From: Enterobacter chengduensis | GTDB lineage: Bacteria; Pseudomonadota; Gammaproteobacteria; Enterobacterales; Enterobacteriaceae | Assembly (NCBI RefSeq): GCF_001984825.2 | Contig: NZ_CP043318.1 | Coordinates: 682,001 to 746,000 of the forward strand | Direction: 5' to 3' | Length of the DNA stretch: 64,000 nt | In this document: piece after piece, positions 25,647 through 35,583 of the stretch | Layout: the number at the start of each line of letters is the position of its first letter | Numbering within the stretch: position 1 is the stretch's first letter | Translations under genes and position numbers: made by a program | The notes under the pieces: generated by a model | The model's input: only the letters and a program-made list of their open reading frames with translations | The model's database searches: none | What the model was told of the DNA's origin: nothing

Positions 25647-26570
25647 TCAATTCTCCTGATACGCCCTTTCGATGAGTAGATTAGCTTTCATCAGGTCATG
25701 TTCATTGCGTACAGCGAGTTCAACGTTGCCTGTTCCCCAGTGGCCGATGTGAGTCACATCCCGGCTAAAGCCTTCTTCAAACTGAATATGCTCAGGATCC
25801 AGTTTCAACCACAAACGGATATGCGGATCGGTTACGGGGTAAACCCCGGCACAGACAAAATTCCGCAGACGACGGAAGGCGCCGTACAGCTTCAGCTCTT
25901 TGTACTGCACCTCATCGCCGAGAGACAGGACGTAACTTTTTAGCTGTTCGAAAAGAAGGGCTAATTCTGTGGACGCGCTGGCGAGCTGTTCACTATGCGT
26001 TCGCGTATTGCGCTTGCCAATTGCGGAGGGTAATGTTTCGGTTGCCGCTTCAGAAAAGGCGTTCTCAACAACGGCGTTGACCAGCTCGAACATCAGCAGA
26101 TCGTCAGAAAAAAGCTTATAACGAATCAGGCTGATATTGCGGTTAATTTGCTGAACGGCATGTTCATCATACTTATTAAAATCAGCGGCAATACAGAGCA
26201 AACGCGTGCCTGACCAGTCGATCGCCTCTGCCGTTTCTTTGCCGAGCTTCTCCATCACCAGCCACTTAAATTCAGCCTTATGATCGAGAAGCCAGTCTAA
26301 ATAAAACAGTCCCTGGTTGATGACATTTTCGTTGCTGTGACGTTTGTATTCGATAATAACCGGGCAGTTATTTTCGTCCAGCCCGAGTGAATCAATGCGC
26401 CCACGGTGGGTCTTACCGGTGCTGTATTCACTGTAGAGAAAACGAACCCCGAGAAAGATCTCCATTCGGGATTCGATCAGCGATTGCAGCTCTTTTTCGA
26501 TGGTTGCTGCTTTACCTGAGAGCTCTTTTACGCCGCTTGCACTATAGCGAAAAAGTTGAATATCACTCAT
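25647..26570 (-). CDS. DUF5655 protein with PD-(D/E)XK nuclease-like core
   Basis: This 307-residue protein shows a nuclease-like pattern: D59 in GRIDSLGLDEN followed by IIEYKR (D-x(n)-ExK) and an upstream helical region (IEKELQSLIESRMEIFLG) typical of restriction-like folds. The C-terminal part (LLFEQLKSYVLSLGDEVQYKELK ... YGAFRRLRNF) matches DUF5655. It overlaps the hsdR stop region by eight bases, so it is co-expressed as the last gene of the restriction operon. An accessory nuclease or a separate defence activity is inference; the catalytic residues look complete. Confidence 0.8.
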   Translation of the reverse strand: MSDIQLFRYSASGVKELSGKAATIEKELQSLIESRMEIFLGVRFLYSEYSTGKTHRGRIDSLGLDENNCPVIIEYKRHSNENVINQGLFYLDWLLDHKAEFKWLVMEKLGKETAEAIDWSGTRLLCIAADFNKYDEHAVQQINRNISLIRYKLFSDDLLMFELVNAVVENAFSEAATETLPSAIGKRNTRTHSEQLASASTELALLFEQLKSYVLSLGDEVQYKELKLYGAFRRLRNFVCAGVYPVTDPHIRLWLKLDPEHIQFEEGFSRDVTHIGHWGTGNVELAVRNEHDLMKANLLIERAYQEN

Positions 26571-29500
26571 GAGCCATTTCCCTGCGCATTTTTGCTATGT
26601 CATACATCAGGTGAGCAAAGCCTTTGGCAACTTCAGGCGACGATAAGTACTGCATCATCATCTCCCTGTGCGCGTCGTTGCTGTCCATCACGGCATCATC
26701 AATGGCTTTAGGAAAGTCGCCCAGCATGGCCTGCTCACGGGTGTTATTGTCGAGTTGGGTCATTACGATGTTGTTCTCTGCGAGCTTATCGTAAACCACA
26801 AAGGCATAGTTGAGCATATCTTTGTCGGTCAGGTTTTCGGTGATAAACAGCTCGTTAAGCTGCGACAGCACCTGCGACATAAACTCCTCTTTTTTATCTT
26901 TTGCTTTTGCGGTGCCGACGTCATTAACTGGGTTGAGCTTATACTCTGCCGCCTCCTCCTGAAGCTTAATATGCTGCTCCTGGATTTTTGAAAGCCGATA
27001 GTGGCTCATCTCAACGTTGGAAAGATCGACATCATCTTCATCGACCGACTCTTCACGCAGTAAGGGGCGGAGGTGTCGACAATACAGGCTTAACTTCTCC
27101 AGCGACTTGTCATCGTAGGCGACGATCTGCGACATAAATTCGTAAAAGCGTACAAAGCTGCCAAGATCTTTTTTGAAGATCTCCAGACGATCTTTTTCCT
27201 GCTTGCAGGCTTTAAAACTGTTTTCCGCGTTTGCCAGCAAAATGGGATTAGGGGAGTCCCTTTTTGTTAACTCATAGATCTGTTTAGCGCTGATATACGC
27301 CTCTTTCGCTGAGGTATAACGCATTCGCCAGCGGTTTACCGCGGGCAGGCAAATATTGCTGAGCGTCGCATTCGACTTCTTCTTGCTGTAAAAAGCCTCA
27401 CACAGCTGTTCAACCTCGTTCCATAAAAATATGCCGCTGGCGCGAAGCTTTTCGTACAGATCGAACACCAGGTACGGATCGCTAACATCGGTTAGCTCTG
27501 CCGTTTGATAGTAGGGCTGAAAGGCGGACAGGATATCGTCAGGTTCATTATAAAAATCAAGCACAAAGGTGCCTGATTCCTTTTTACCGGGATAAGTACG
27601 GTTAAGACGCGACAGCGTCTGGACGCACTCCACGCCGCCCAGCGCCTTATCGACGTACATGGCGCACAGCTTCGGCTGGTCAAAGCCGGTCTGGAACTTG
27701 TTGGCCACCAGCATGACCTGATAGTCATCGCTATCAAACGCCTTTCGCATATCGCGGCCCTTGAGCGCCGGGTTCATGCTGATTTCAGTAAATTTCTGGT
27801 GCAGCAGTGCGAGGTCGCTCATGTCATTTTCCTGGAACTCGACTTCGCCTGAGAACGCCACCATCGCGGCGATTTTCCCGTAGCCCATTTCCGCGATGTA
27901 TTTATCAAAAGCCAGCTTGTAGCGCACCGCCGCCTTGCGCGAGCTGGTCACCACCATCGCTTTCGCCTGTCCGCCAAGCAGATGCATAACGTGCTGACGA
28001 TAGTGCTCAACGATGACGATGACCTTTTGCGAGACGTTATGCTCGTGCAACGCTACCCACTGACTGAGCCTGATCTTCGCCCGGTTGCTGTCCACTTCCT
28101 GGTCCTTATCACCGATTTTTTGCAGCAGCTTATAGGCCACTTTGTAATTGGTGTAGTTCTTCAGCACGTCGAGGATAAAGCCCTCCTCGATGGCCTGGCG
28201 CATGGAATAAACGTGAAACGCCACGGGCTTGTTGATTCTCGACGCGGGTTCGTTGGGGCTGGGTCGACGGCCAAACAGCTCCAGGGTTTTCGCCTTTGGC
28301 GTTGCGGTGAAGGCGTAGAAGCTAAGGTTCGGGCTTCCGCTGCGGGCGGCAAGGGTGGCGTCGAGGATATCCTCTGAGGTAAGGACCACGTCGTCGCTGG
28401 CCCCTTCACTCATCAGCACTTCCTTTAGCTGACGCGCCGTAGAGCCGCTCTGGGACGAATGCGCTTCATCAGCGATGATTGCGTAGGTTCTTTCCTTCAG
28501 GCGGGTGCTGTTTTCGATGGCTTTGAGCACGTACGGGAAGGTCTGGATGGTCACGATAATAATCGGCTGCGAGTGCTCCAGCGCGCTGGCAAGCTTCTCC
28601 GATTTCGAGCCATCACCTTCACGGTTGTTGATGCGGCCAACCACGCCATCCGCATGTTCGAACTGATAGATCGTGTCCTGGAGCTGATCGTCGAGCACGG
28701 TGCGGTCCGTCACCACGATCACCGAGTGGAAGCGTTTTTCACCCTTTTTATCGTGCAGGCACGCGAGCTGATGCGCCGTCCAGGCGATCGAGTTCGACTT
28801 CCCGGATCCGGCGCTGTGCTGGATAAGGTATTTGTTGCCGGTGCCTTCTTCCTCTGCGGCGGCGATAAGCTTGTTCACCACGTCCCACTGGTGGTAGCGC
28901 GGGAAGATCAGGCTCTCTTTTTTGACCTTTTTACCGTCCCAGCTCTCTTTCTCCTCAATTTGCAGATGCACAAAGCAGGCAAGGATTTTCAGCAGGTTGT
29001 CGGGGAGCAGTACCTCGTTCCACAGGTAGCTGGTGGCGTACTGCTGGCTATCTTCCGGGATGTCGTTACCCGCGCCGCCCGCTTTGGTGCCTTTGTTGAA
29101 CGGCAGGAAAAAGGTGTCATCTCCCGCCAGCCTGGTGGTCATATAGACCTCATACTGGCTGACGGCGAAATGCACCAGCGCGCCGCGCTTGAAGGTCAGC
29201 AGCGGTTCCGGCTTATTGGTCGCCGGATCCTTTGGTAGGCGGGTTTTCTTATACTGGTTGATGGCGCTGTTGACCGTCTGCTTAAACTCGGATTTCAGCT
29301 CAAGCGTGGCGACGGGAAGGCCGTTGATTAACAGCACCAGGTCGATGCGCCAGCGTTTGGCTTTTACCTCCGTCTCGGTGCCGTTCGCATTCGGGCTGTA
29401 AACCAGCTCCGGTACGATGCGGCAGATATTTTGTCGATAGCGCGCAAGGGTGTCCGGATTGAGGCTGTGGTCCGGCTTAAACTGGCACAGGAAAAAGCGC

Positions 29501-29823
29501 GCGCTATGGCTTCGGATGCCGTGGCGAAGCACGCCCAGGGTGCCGTAATGACGGGACTGAACGTCGGTGGCGTTGGTATCGGCTTTTTTAAGCTGCGCGA
29601 CCAGCGCATCTAAAAAATGACGCTCGGTATCGTTGGGATAGATGCGGGTAAATTTTTCCCACTCCTGCGGCTGGGTGGTCTGGACAAAGGTCAGCGCATC
29701 CTGAGAGTAGAGCGCACGTTCGCGATCGTACTGCTCGCCTTTGCCGGGGATCCAGCCGTTCTGGCACATCTGCTGGATGATATCGGCCTGCAGGTTCGAT
29801 TCTTTGGTGACGTCGGCGATCAT
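26563..29823 (-). CDS. hsdR: Type I restriction endonuclease subunit R
   Basis: This 1086-residue motor nuclease has an N-terminal PD-(D/E)XK site (WRIDLVLLINGLPVATLELKSE, near residue 160-180). Two RecA-like helicase domains follow, with Walker A HSAGSGKS near 340, DEAH in IIADEAHSSQSG near 455, YAFTATP and the motif VI region LSRLNRTYPGK. The C-terminal helical domain binds the MTase. It starts ATGA-overlapped with the hsdS stop and overlaps the DUF5655 gene downstream. It appears intact. Restriction requires a working S subunit, which is frameshifted here. Confidence 0.93.
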   Translation of the reverse strand: MIADVTKESNLQADIIQQMCQNGWIPGKGEQYDRERALYSQDALTFVQTTQPQEWEKFTRIYPNDTERHFLDALVAQLKKADTNATDVQSRHYGTLGVLRHGIRSHSARFFLCQFKPDHSLNPDTLARYRQNICRIVPELVYSPNANGTETEVKAKRWRIDLVLLINGLPVATLELKSEFKQTVNSAINQYKKTRLPKDPATNKPEPLLTFKRGALVHFAVSQYEVYMTTRLAGDDTFFLPFNKGTKAGGAGNDIPEDSQQYATSYLWNEVLLPDNLLKILACFVHLQIEEKESWDGKKVKKESLIFPRYHQWDVVNKLIAAAEEEGTGNKYLIQHSAGSGKSNSIAWTAHQLACLHDKKGEKRFHSVIVVTDRTVLDDQLQDTIYQFEHADGVVGRINNREGDGSKSEKLASALEHSQPIIIVTIQTFPYVLKAIENSTRLKERTYAIIADEAHSSQSGSTARQLKEVLMSEGASDDVVLTSEDILDATLAARSGSPNLSFYAFTATPKAKTLELFGRRPSPNEPASRINKPVAFHVYSMRQAIEEGFILDVLKNYTNYKVAYKLLQKIGDKDQEVDSNRAKIRLSQWVALHEHNVSQKVIVIVEHYRQHVMHLLGGQAKAMVVTSSRKAAVRYKLAFDKYIAEMGYGKIAAMVAFSGEVEFQENDMSDLALLHQKFTEISMNPALKGRDMRKAFDSDDYQVMLVANKFQTGFDQPKLCAMYVDKALGGVECVQTLSRLNRTYPGKKESGTFVLDFYNEPDDILSAFQPYYQTAELTDVSDPYLVFDLYEKLRASGIFLWNEVEQLCEAFYSKKKSNATLSNICLPAVNRWRMRYTSAKEAYISAKQIYELTKRDSPNPILLANAENSFKACKQEKDRLEIFKKDLGSFVRFYEFMSQIVAYDDKSLEKLSLYCRHLRPLLREESVDEDDVDLSNVEMSHYRLSKIQEQHIKLQEEAAEYKLNPVNDVGTAKAKDKKEEFMSQVLSQLNELFITENLTDKDMLNYAFVVYDKLAENNIVMTQLDNNTREQAMLGDFPKAIDDAVMDSNDAHREMMMQYLSSPEVAKGFAHLMYDIAKMRREMAHE

Positions 29824-30552
29824 GCGGTAGCCTCCTCAGCGGTGGGAGATTCCTCAGGACTGCTGGCAGGAGGCGTCCAGTCGCGGAGATCGATTTTGCC
29901 GGTGACGGCGGCGGAGATGAGGGCGGTGCGGCGCTCTTTGAGGAGGTCGATTTGTTGGAGCTGTTTTTGGATTAGGGTGTCGATTTTTGCGGTTTCATCA
30001 TTTAGAAATATTGAAATTATTTCTTGCTGTTTTTCATCTGGCAAGAAAATTGGGGTGCATTCAAGTTTTTCAGCTGTATAATGCGCGATAGTAGCTTTAT
30101 TACATATTATATTGATATAGTCTGATGACTTTAAGAAAACCATCCAGTAATAAAAAAATGAGGATGAATTGTTTGATAATGGCCGTGCTCGGTTTATTGC
30201 ATTCTGAATGTAACACTCTTCTAATTCAGCTTTCCATATTACAGCGCGGCCAACATCACCACCCTCACTAACCAGAACGTCATTAATATTTAGCTTTAAT
30301 TTTTTTCTTTTCATCAGACGAAAACCACATTTTATCAACAATATCTAAATCTATACCATTAGGTTGTATATTTTGAGCCTTTAGGTAAGGCTTCAATTCA
30401 TCGGAAAACGATTGTTTGGTTTTTTGGAGCATTTTCCCTAAAGTAACATTAAATCCATATTTTACTTGAGTTTGCCTCCAATTTTTGGGTATCGAATCTA
30501 ACCACTCAACCCCAGAATCCTTATATTCCGGATACGCCTTATACTTAGCCAT
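29820..30552 (-). pseudogene. hsdS: hsdS, single-TRD specificity subunit split by a frameshift in A7
   Basis: The first part (30552-30283, 89 residues) has the N-terminal hallmark YKDSGVEWLDSIPKNW and the start of one target-recognition domain. The second part, in another frame to 29820, continues the domain (NINDVLVSEGGDVGRAV) and ends with the conserved helix PDEKQQEIISIFLNDETAKID and LLKERRTALISAAVTGKIDL. The two frames meet at seven A residues (T7 at 30300-30306 on the plus strand); six would restore a 243-residue protein. Even when restored there is only one recognition domain, half of a normal HsdS. Start and stop are coupled to hsdM and hsdR. Sequencing error, phase variation or real inactivation are all possible. 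Confidence 0.85.
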
Positions 30553-32819
30553 CAGGAGTGTACCTCCTGCAGCAGCTTCATAATCTCCGCGCTCAGCGCA
30601 TCCAGCTCCGCGTCAATCTCTTCCAGCGGGCGCGGTGGCTTATACACATAAAAATGCCGGTTAAACGGAATCTCGTACCCAACGACCCCAACCTCGCCGT
30701 CGCGGGCGTCGCGCTTGTCGGCGTTAATCCAGGCGTCCGGCACGTGCGGCAGCACCTCCGCCTTCACGTAGCGTTCAATCAAATCGCTGGTCGAAACAGA
30801 CGGATCGAGTGCCACGTTTTCGTTGTCGCGCAGGTCGCCGTCCTGCTCAAATTCCACTACCTGACCGCGATACGGAAACGCGCCGTACAGCGGCTGCGCA
30901 TCTTCCCTGAGGACTTTTTTAACGACCGACTCCGCGTCCGGGTTTTTGCGGGCGATCGCCTCGATAAGCTGCTTATGCTCTTTGGCATCGAGCTTCACGG
31001 CGGCGTTTTTAAGCGCCTCTTTGAGCGTCAGCTGGAACTGATTGAAATCATCGCTCGGCAGCGCTTTTCCACCCGCTTTACCGTCCAGCGCCGTCTGGAT
31101 TGTTTGCGCTTTGACCATCAGCGCGCGCTGGCGTTGCCACAGCGATGCGTCGAGCAGATCTTTAATCTGCTTCTCTTTAAGCTCGGGGAATTCGGCTTTG
31201 ATAATGGCGCGCGCTTCCGGCTCGAACGCCGCAAAGCTGCCGTAGTTCTCGTCCTGCCAGAAGGCGCCGAACGCGTCGTACAGACACGCCATCGGGGCAT
31301 TGAGCGGTTTTGGCGCAAAGCGCAGCGCGGCAATGGATTCATTCGTGACCTGTGCCGTTAAACGCAGCGGGCGCTCAATGGTCAGACGGCGGAAGCCAAA
31401 GTCGGTGCTGCTGAATATCTTGCTGGCGAGGATGCGTTCGCCCTCGGCGTTTTTCGCCTCCGCAACCTCAAAGTCGCCAAAGGTGCGGGTGATGAGCCGA
31501 ATATCCTCCTCGCTCATCATGTTGCGCTTAGAGCCCAGCGACTTACGCATTTTGCTGTAGAGCCTGCTGGCGTCGATCAGCTGGATCTTGCCCTTACGCT
31601 CAGCCGCTTTTTTGTTCGACAGGATCCACACGTAGGTGGCGATCCCGGTGTTGTAGAACATGTCGGTGGGCAGCGCGACGATCCCTTCCAGCAGATCCGC
31701 CTCAAGAATGTAGCGTCGGATCTCGCTTTCGCCGCTGCCCGCCCCGCCGGTAAACAGAGGAGAGCCGTTGAGGATGATCCCAATGCGCCCGCCGGTATCC
31801 GCATCGCGCATTTTGCTGATCAGGTGCAGCAGAAACAGCAGCGAGCCGTCGGACACGCGCGGCAGGCCGGGCCCGAAGCGCCCCGAAAACCCTTTGCGGT
31901 GCTCGTTGTTTATGTCCGCTTCGATCTTCTTCCAGTCCACGCCAAACGGCGGGTTCGACAGCATGTAATCGAAGCGGTCGGCAGGAAGCTGATCGTTAGA
32001 GAGGGTATTCCCCAGCTTGATGCGGCTGACGTCCTGACCTTTGATCAGCATGTCGGCTTTGCAGATGGCGTACGACTCCGGGTTCAGCTCCTGCCCAAAC
32101 GCGCGCATCACCGCCTTCGGATTCAGCTCGTGGACGTATTCCATCCCGGACGAAAGAAAGCCGCCCGTGCCCGCCGTCGGGTCATAGAGGGTCCGAATGA
32201 TGCCCTCCCTGGTGAGCGCTTCGTCATCCTCCATAAAGACCAGCGAGGTGGTGAGGCGCACGATGTCGCGCGGGGTAAAGTGCTCTCCGGCGGTTTCGTT
32301 GGAGCTTTCCGCAAAACGGCGGATCAGCTCCTCAAACACCAGGCCCATTTCGTGGTTGGAGATGGCCTGCGGGCTGAGGTCGGTGGTGGCAAACTTCTGC
32401 ACGATCTTGTAGAGCAGGTTGGCATCGTCCAGCAGACCAATAAATTCGCTGAATTTAAAGTGCTCGAAAATTTCCCGCGCGTCTCTGGAAAAGCACTGGA
32501 TGTAGTTTTCCAGGTTGGCCTGGATGTCATTCTGCCCCATCTTGCTCAGGTTGAGCGGCGAGGCGTTAAAAAACGTCAGGCCATTGGTGGCGCGGAGGAT
32601 TAATTTTTCTTTGGCCTCTTCAGGCAGGGAAGATGTCCGGACTTTTGCAGCCTCGGCAACGACGGCGTCTTTGGTCTCCTCCAGCACGCACTCCAGACGC
32701 CGCAGCAGGGTAAAGGGGAGAATAATGCGGCCATATTGAGACTGTTTAAAATCGCCGCGCAGCAAATCTGCGACAGACCAGATAAAGGCTGCCGTTTGGG
32801 AGAAGTTCAGTGAGGTCAT
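30552..32819 (-). CDS. hsdM: Type I modification methyltransferase subunit M
   Basis: This 755-residue N6-adenine methyltransferase has an N-terminal helical domain ([21 protein letters not shown]), SAM motif [10 protein letters not shown] at 213-221 and catalytic NPPFG at 289-293. It is much longer than the usual 500 or so residues. The extra C-terminal third (from about 500) is helical and charged and ends [16 protein letters not shown], perhaps to contact the short S subunit. It is the first gene of the operon; its TGA shares a base with the hsdS ATG. It appears intact. Confidence 0.92.
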   Translation of the reverse strand: MTSLNFSQTAAFIWSVADLLRGDFKQSQYGRIILPFTLLRRLECVLEETKDAVVAEAAKVRTSSLPEEAKEKLILRATNGLTFFNASPLNLSKMGQNDIQANLENYIQCFSRDAREIFEHFKFSEFIGLLDDANLLYKIVQKFATTDLSPQAISNHEMGLVFEELIRRFAESSNETAGEHFTPRDIVRLTTSLVFMEDDEALTREGIIRTLYDPTAGTGGFLSSGMEYVHELNPKAVMRAFGQELNPESYAICKADMLIKGQDVSRIKLGNTLSNDQLPADRFDYMLSNPPFGVDWKKIEADINNEHRKGFSGRFGPGLPRVSDGSLLFLLHLISKMRDADTGGRIGIILNGSPLFTGGAGSGESEIRRYILEADLLEGIVALPTDMFYNTGIATYVWILSNKKAAERKGKIQLIDASRLYSKMRKSLGSKRNMMSEEDIRLITRTFGDFEVAEAKNAEGERILASKIFSSTDFGFRRLTIERPLRLTAQVTNESIAALRFAPKPLNAPMACLYDAFGAFWQDENYGSFAAFEPEARAIIKAEFPELKEKQIKDLLDASLWQRQRALMVKAQTIQTALDGKAGGKALPSDDFNQFQLTLKEALKNAAVKLDAKEHKQLIEAIARKNPDAESVVKKVLREDAQPLYGAFPYRGQVVEFEQDGDLRDNENVALDPSVSTSDLIERYVKAEVLPHVPDAWINADKRDARDGEVGVVGYEIPFNRHFYVYKPPRPLEEIDAELDALSAEIMKLLQEVHS

Positions 32820-33121
32820 AAAGCATCCTTGCCTTTGATGCAGGCATTTCAGTGATGATTTAAAACCCTCTTTTTATCATGGGCAAAGATATCAATCACT
32901 AAAAAAATAGATCTAAATCAATGGCTTACGTGTATCAATGGCGTCAATATATTCTTTTCGTGAATGTGTTTTTCAAAATACATGATGCTTTTTTTGCGCC
33001 GCGTGAACCTTTCGCCAGCAGCGCGTTATTAAGAACCTTCCGGATATGCCCAACTTTACGCCCGAAGCCAGTCATGTTGACTACTCTTAATACCCTAAGC
33101 GGTAAAACATGGAGATTCGAT
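32820..33121. other. Divergent promoter region, hsdM / dehydrogenase
   Basis: The 302 bases between hsdM (minus) and the dehydrogenase (plus) are AT-rich on the hsdM side. TTGACT at 33077-33082 may be a -35 box for the dehydrogenase, but no good -10 follows. An in-frame opening of the dehydrogenase from 32921 has no family similarity. I see no gene, and no operator that I can name. Confidence 0.4.
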
Positions 33122-34492
33122 ATGGCTTATCAGACAGTAAATCCTGCCACTAACCAGCTCATCAAAGAATACCCCTCACATACCGACGCGGATATTGAAG
33201 CGGCGCTGAAGGCGGCCGATGCCCTTTATCATTCAGACTGGGCAAAGGGCGACATCAACCAGCGCCTGCCGGTACTGCACAAGCTTGCTGACCTTATCGA
33301 CGAGCGCGTGGAGGAACTGGCGAAAATCGCCAGCCAGGAGATGGGTAAGCTCATCGAACAGAGCCGCGGCGAGGTGAAGCTATGCGCACAGATTGCCCGC
33401 TACTACGCCGACAACGCGAAGCAGTTCCTTGCCCCGGTGAAGTACGACTCTGAACTCGGGGAAGCGTGGGTGGAGCATCACCCCATCGGCGTGCTGATGG
33501 CCGTTGAGCCGTGGAACTTCCCGTACTACCAGCTGATGCGCGTTCTGGCGCCAAACCTGGCGGCGGGTAACCCCGTTCTGGCTAAACACGCGAGCATCGT
33601 GCCGCACTGCGCCGAGGCCTTTGCGCACCTGGTGCGCGAGGCGGGCGCGCCGGAAGGGGCGTGGACTAACCTGTTCATCTCGTCCGAACAGGTGGCAAAC
33701 ATCATCGCCGACGATCGCGTGCAGGGTGCCGCGCTGACCGGTTCCGAAAAGGCCGGCAGCGTCGTGGCCGCGCAGGCGGCGAAGCACATTAAGAAATCCA
33801 CGCTGGAGCTGGGCGGTAACGACGTCTTCGTGGTGCTGGACGATGCGGACCTGGACAAAGCTGTGAAGATTGGCGTGAATGCGCGGCTCAACAACGCCGG
33901 GCAGGTGTGTACCGCGGCGAAGCGCTTTATCCTGCATGAAAAGATTGCGGATGCCTTCCTGAGCAAATTCACCGAGGCGTTTAAGCAGGTGAAGATTGGC
34001 GATCCGCTGGACGAAAGCACCACGCTGGGGCCGCTGTCGTCTAAGGACGCGCTGGAAACGCTGACCAAACAGGTTAACGAGGCGGTGAAAAACGGCGCCA
34101 CGCTGCACTATGGCGGCAAGCCGGTGCAGCGCGACGGCAGCTTCTTCGAGCCGACTATCCTGACGAATATCTCCCGCGACAATCCGGCGTACTTCGAAGA
34201 GTTCTTCGGCCCGGTGGCGCAGATTTACGTGGTGAAAAGCGATGATGAAGCGGTCGCCCTGGCGAACGACTCGCACTACGGTCTGGGCGGGGCGGTATTC
34301 AGCAAGGATATCGAGCGCGCGAAGAAAATGGCGTCGCGGATTGAGACCGGGATGGTGTATATCAACTGGCTCACCGATACCGCGCCAGAGCTGCCGTTCG
34401 GCGGCGTGAAGCGCTCCGGTTACGGACGCGAGCTGTCGGATCTGGGGATCAAAGAGTTTGTGAACCAGAAGCTGGTGGTGGTGCGTAAATAA
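33122..34492 (+). CDS. NAD(P)-dependent succinate-semialdehyde-type dehydrogenase
   Basis: This 456-residue aldehyde dehydrogenase has N132 (PWNFPYY), general base E229 (LELGGNDVF) and catalytic C263 (NNAGQVCTAAKR). The length and the APELPFGGVKRSGYGREL motif fit the Sad/YneI group that oxidises succinate semialdehyde. The start at 33122 (MAYQTVNPATN) follows ACATGGAGATTCGAT. The hpa pathway 12 kb away makes succinic semialdehyde, so this enzyme could finish it. Substrate choice is not proven by sequence. Confidence 0.87.
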   Translation: MAYQTVNPATNQLIKEYPSHTDADIEAALKAADALYHSDWAKGDINQRLPVLHKLADLIDERVEELAKIASQEMGKLIEQSRGEVKLCAQIARYYADNAKQFLAPVKYDSELGEAWVEHHPIGVLMAVEPWNFPYYQLMRVLAPNLAAGNPVLAKHASIVPHCAEAFAHLVREAGAPEGAWTNLFISSEQVANIIADDRVQGAALTGSEKAGSVVAAQAAKHIKKSTLELGGNDVFVVLDDADLDKAVKIGVNARLNNAGQVCTAAKRFILHEKIADAFLSKFTEAFKQVKIGDPLDESTTLGPLSSKDALETLTKQVNEAVKNGATLHYGGKPVQRDGSFFEPTILTNISRDNPAYFEEFFGPVAQIYVVKSDDEAVALANDSHYGLGGAVFSKDIERAKKMASRIETGMVYINWLTDTAPELPFGGVKRSGYGRELSDLGIKEFVNQKLVVVRK

Positions 34493-34508
34493 CGTCATCG
34501 CCTTTCTT

Positions 34509-34607
34509 GCCGGGTGGCGCTGCGCTTACCCGGCCTACAATGTGCAGCAGTATTAATACATTGCACAATTTATTGTAGGCCCGTGCAAGCGTAGCGCCGC
34601 CGGGCGA
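34509..34607. repeat. REP pair (BIME)
   Basis: GCCGGGTGGCGCTGCGCTTAC and a less perfect inverted unit (GTGCAAGCGTAGCGCCGCCG) are separated by about 45 bases that include TTGTAGGCC, between the convergent dehydrogenase and yfaZ. Confidence 0.8.
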
Positions 34608-34623
34608 AACGCGCAATACCGCC

Positions 34624-35169
34624 TTAGAAGGACACGCCGCCGCCCACGTATGCGCCGTCAATCAGCGTGTGGTTTGGACGACCGTCTTTGCCATCCACGC
34701 TCACGTGGCGGTAACCCACTTTCAGGGTCACAGGTTTGATTGGGGTCCAGCTGACGCCACCGTTCGCTTCAACGTAGTTTTTGACGCTGTTGTTCAGCCC
34801 GTCTGGCGCAACGTAACCTTCACCGAATACCTTGATGCTGTCGGTCAGGGCAACGCTCACGCCCCCGCCGATTGGGAATGCCACGCCGTTATCCCCTTTT
34901 TTCGGGCCAACGTAGAGGGCCTTAGCGCCCGCGTTCAACATTACCGGGCCAACTTCGAAGTTGTAGCCTGCACCCACGCCACCGGTTGTGGTGCCGTCAT
35001 CGGTATTTTTAAGCCAGCTGCCTTCGGTGTACAGACCGGAGGTCGATTTACCCATTTCCACATTAAGGTTGGTAAAGTTTTTACCCTGCTCAATGCTGCC
35101 ACCCATGGCGAGTGCGGAGCCGGAGACGGCGGTCAGAGCAGACAGGATGAGAATGTTCAGCTTTTTCAT
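34624..35169 (-). CDS. yfaZ: YfaZ family outer-membrane protein
   Basis: This 181-residue protein has a Sec signal peptide (MKKLNILILSALTAVSGSALA, cut before M22). The mature beta-rich barrel has alternating glycine-aromatic strands and ends in GGGVSF, a terminal phenylalanine typical of outer-membrane proteins. The start at 35169 is set by this signal peptide and TACTC/GAGGAAATACTC upstream. It is monocistronic, with a candidate dyad operator 55 bases upstream. YfaZ function is unknown, and this is not the E. coli yfaZ locus. Confidence 0.82.
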   Translation of the reverse strand: MKKLNILILSALTAVSGSALAMGGSIEQGKNFTNLNVEMGKSTSGLYTEGSWLKNTDDGTTTGGVGAGYNFEVGPVMLNAGAKALYVGPKKGDNGVAFPIGGGVSVALTDSIKVFGEGYVAPDGLNNSVKNYVEANGGVSWTPIKPVTLKVGYRHVSVDGKDGRPNHTLIDGAYVGGGVSF

Positions 35170-35583
35170 GAGTATTTCCTCGTCGTCAAAAGTAATCTGA
35201 GGGCACCTTAACAAGGGATGTTTATGACTGCAAATGTGAGTCATGTCGCGTTTTTATGCTGATTTTGTTGGTTTTCTGATTTTTAAATGTTGGGTAAATG
35301 TTTGGAAGGCAGAGAGTCAATACGTAATGAGGTCGCGTTTAGGGAAGGTTCAGCATTTTGACTAAACACAGGCTGAACGAACCGGGGGAAATTGCTTTGA
35401 AACGCATTAATAGAATTTCTAATAGTTTCCAAAAGTGTTTCAGTTGTCACAGATAAAGACACAGGTTTACATTTCTGGGGAAGAATATACGTCTCGTTGC
35501 GCCGATCCGCTGTCCTCTCCATGTCATTTTTCTGACACGTTTATTCTTTACGTTGTTGGCTTCACTCACTGGACGCTAACAAT
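35170..35583. other. Divergent promoter region, yfaZ / phytase-like esterase
   Basis: 414 bases without a convincing gene. ATGACT (35224-35229) and AGTCAT (35239-35244) form an inverted repeat 55 bases upstream of yfaZ, a candidate operator. The remainder carries runs of A/T and no tRNA or known riboswitch. A 79-codon minus-strand frame (35283-35522) lacks a ribosome site and is treated as noise. Confidence 0.45.

Noticed and set aside
30283..30341. Programmed -1 ribosomal frameshift to make full HsdS
   Set aside because: A -1 slip at A7 leads straight into TAA; restoring the frame needs skipping one base or loss of one A, so programmed -1 shifting does not explain it.
32921..33121. Upstream extension of the dehydrogenase frame
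   Set aside because: The added residues are unlike any aldehyde dehydrogenase; the ATG at 33122 has a ribosome site and starts the fold.
35283..35522. 79-codon minus-strand frame in the yfaZ/esterase gap
   Set aside because: No ribosome site, no motif, and it covers promoter sequence.
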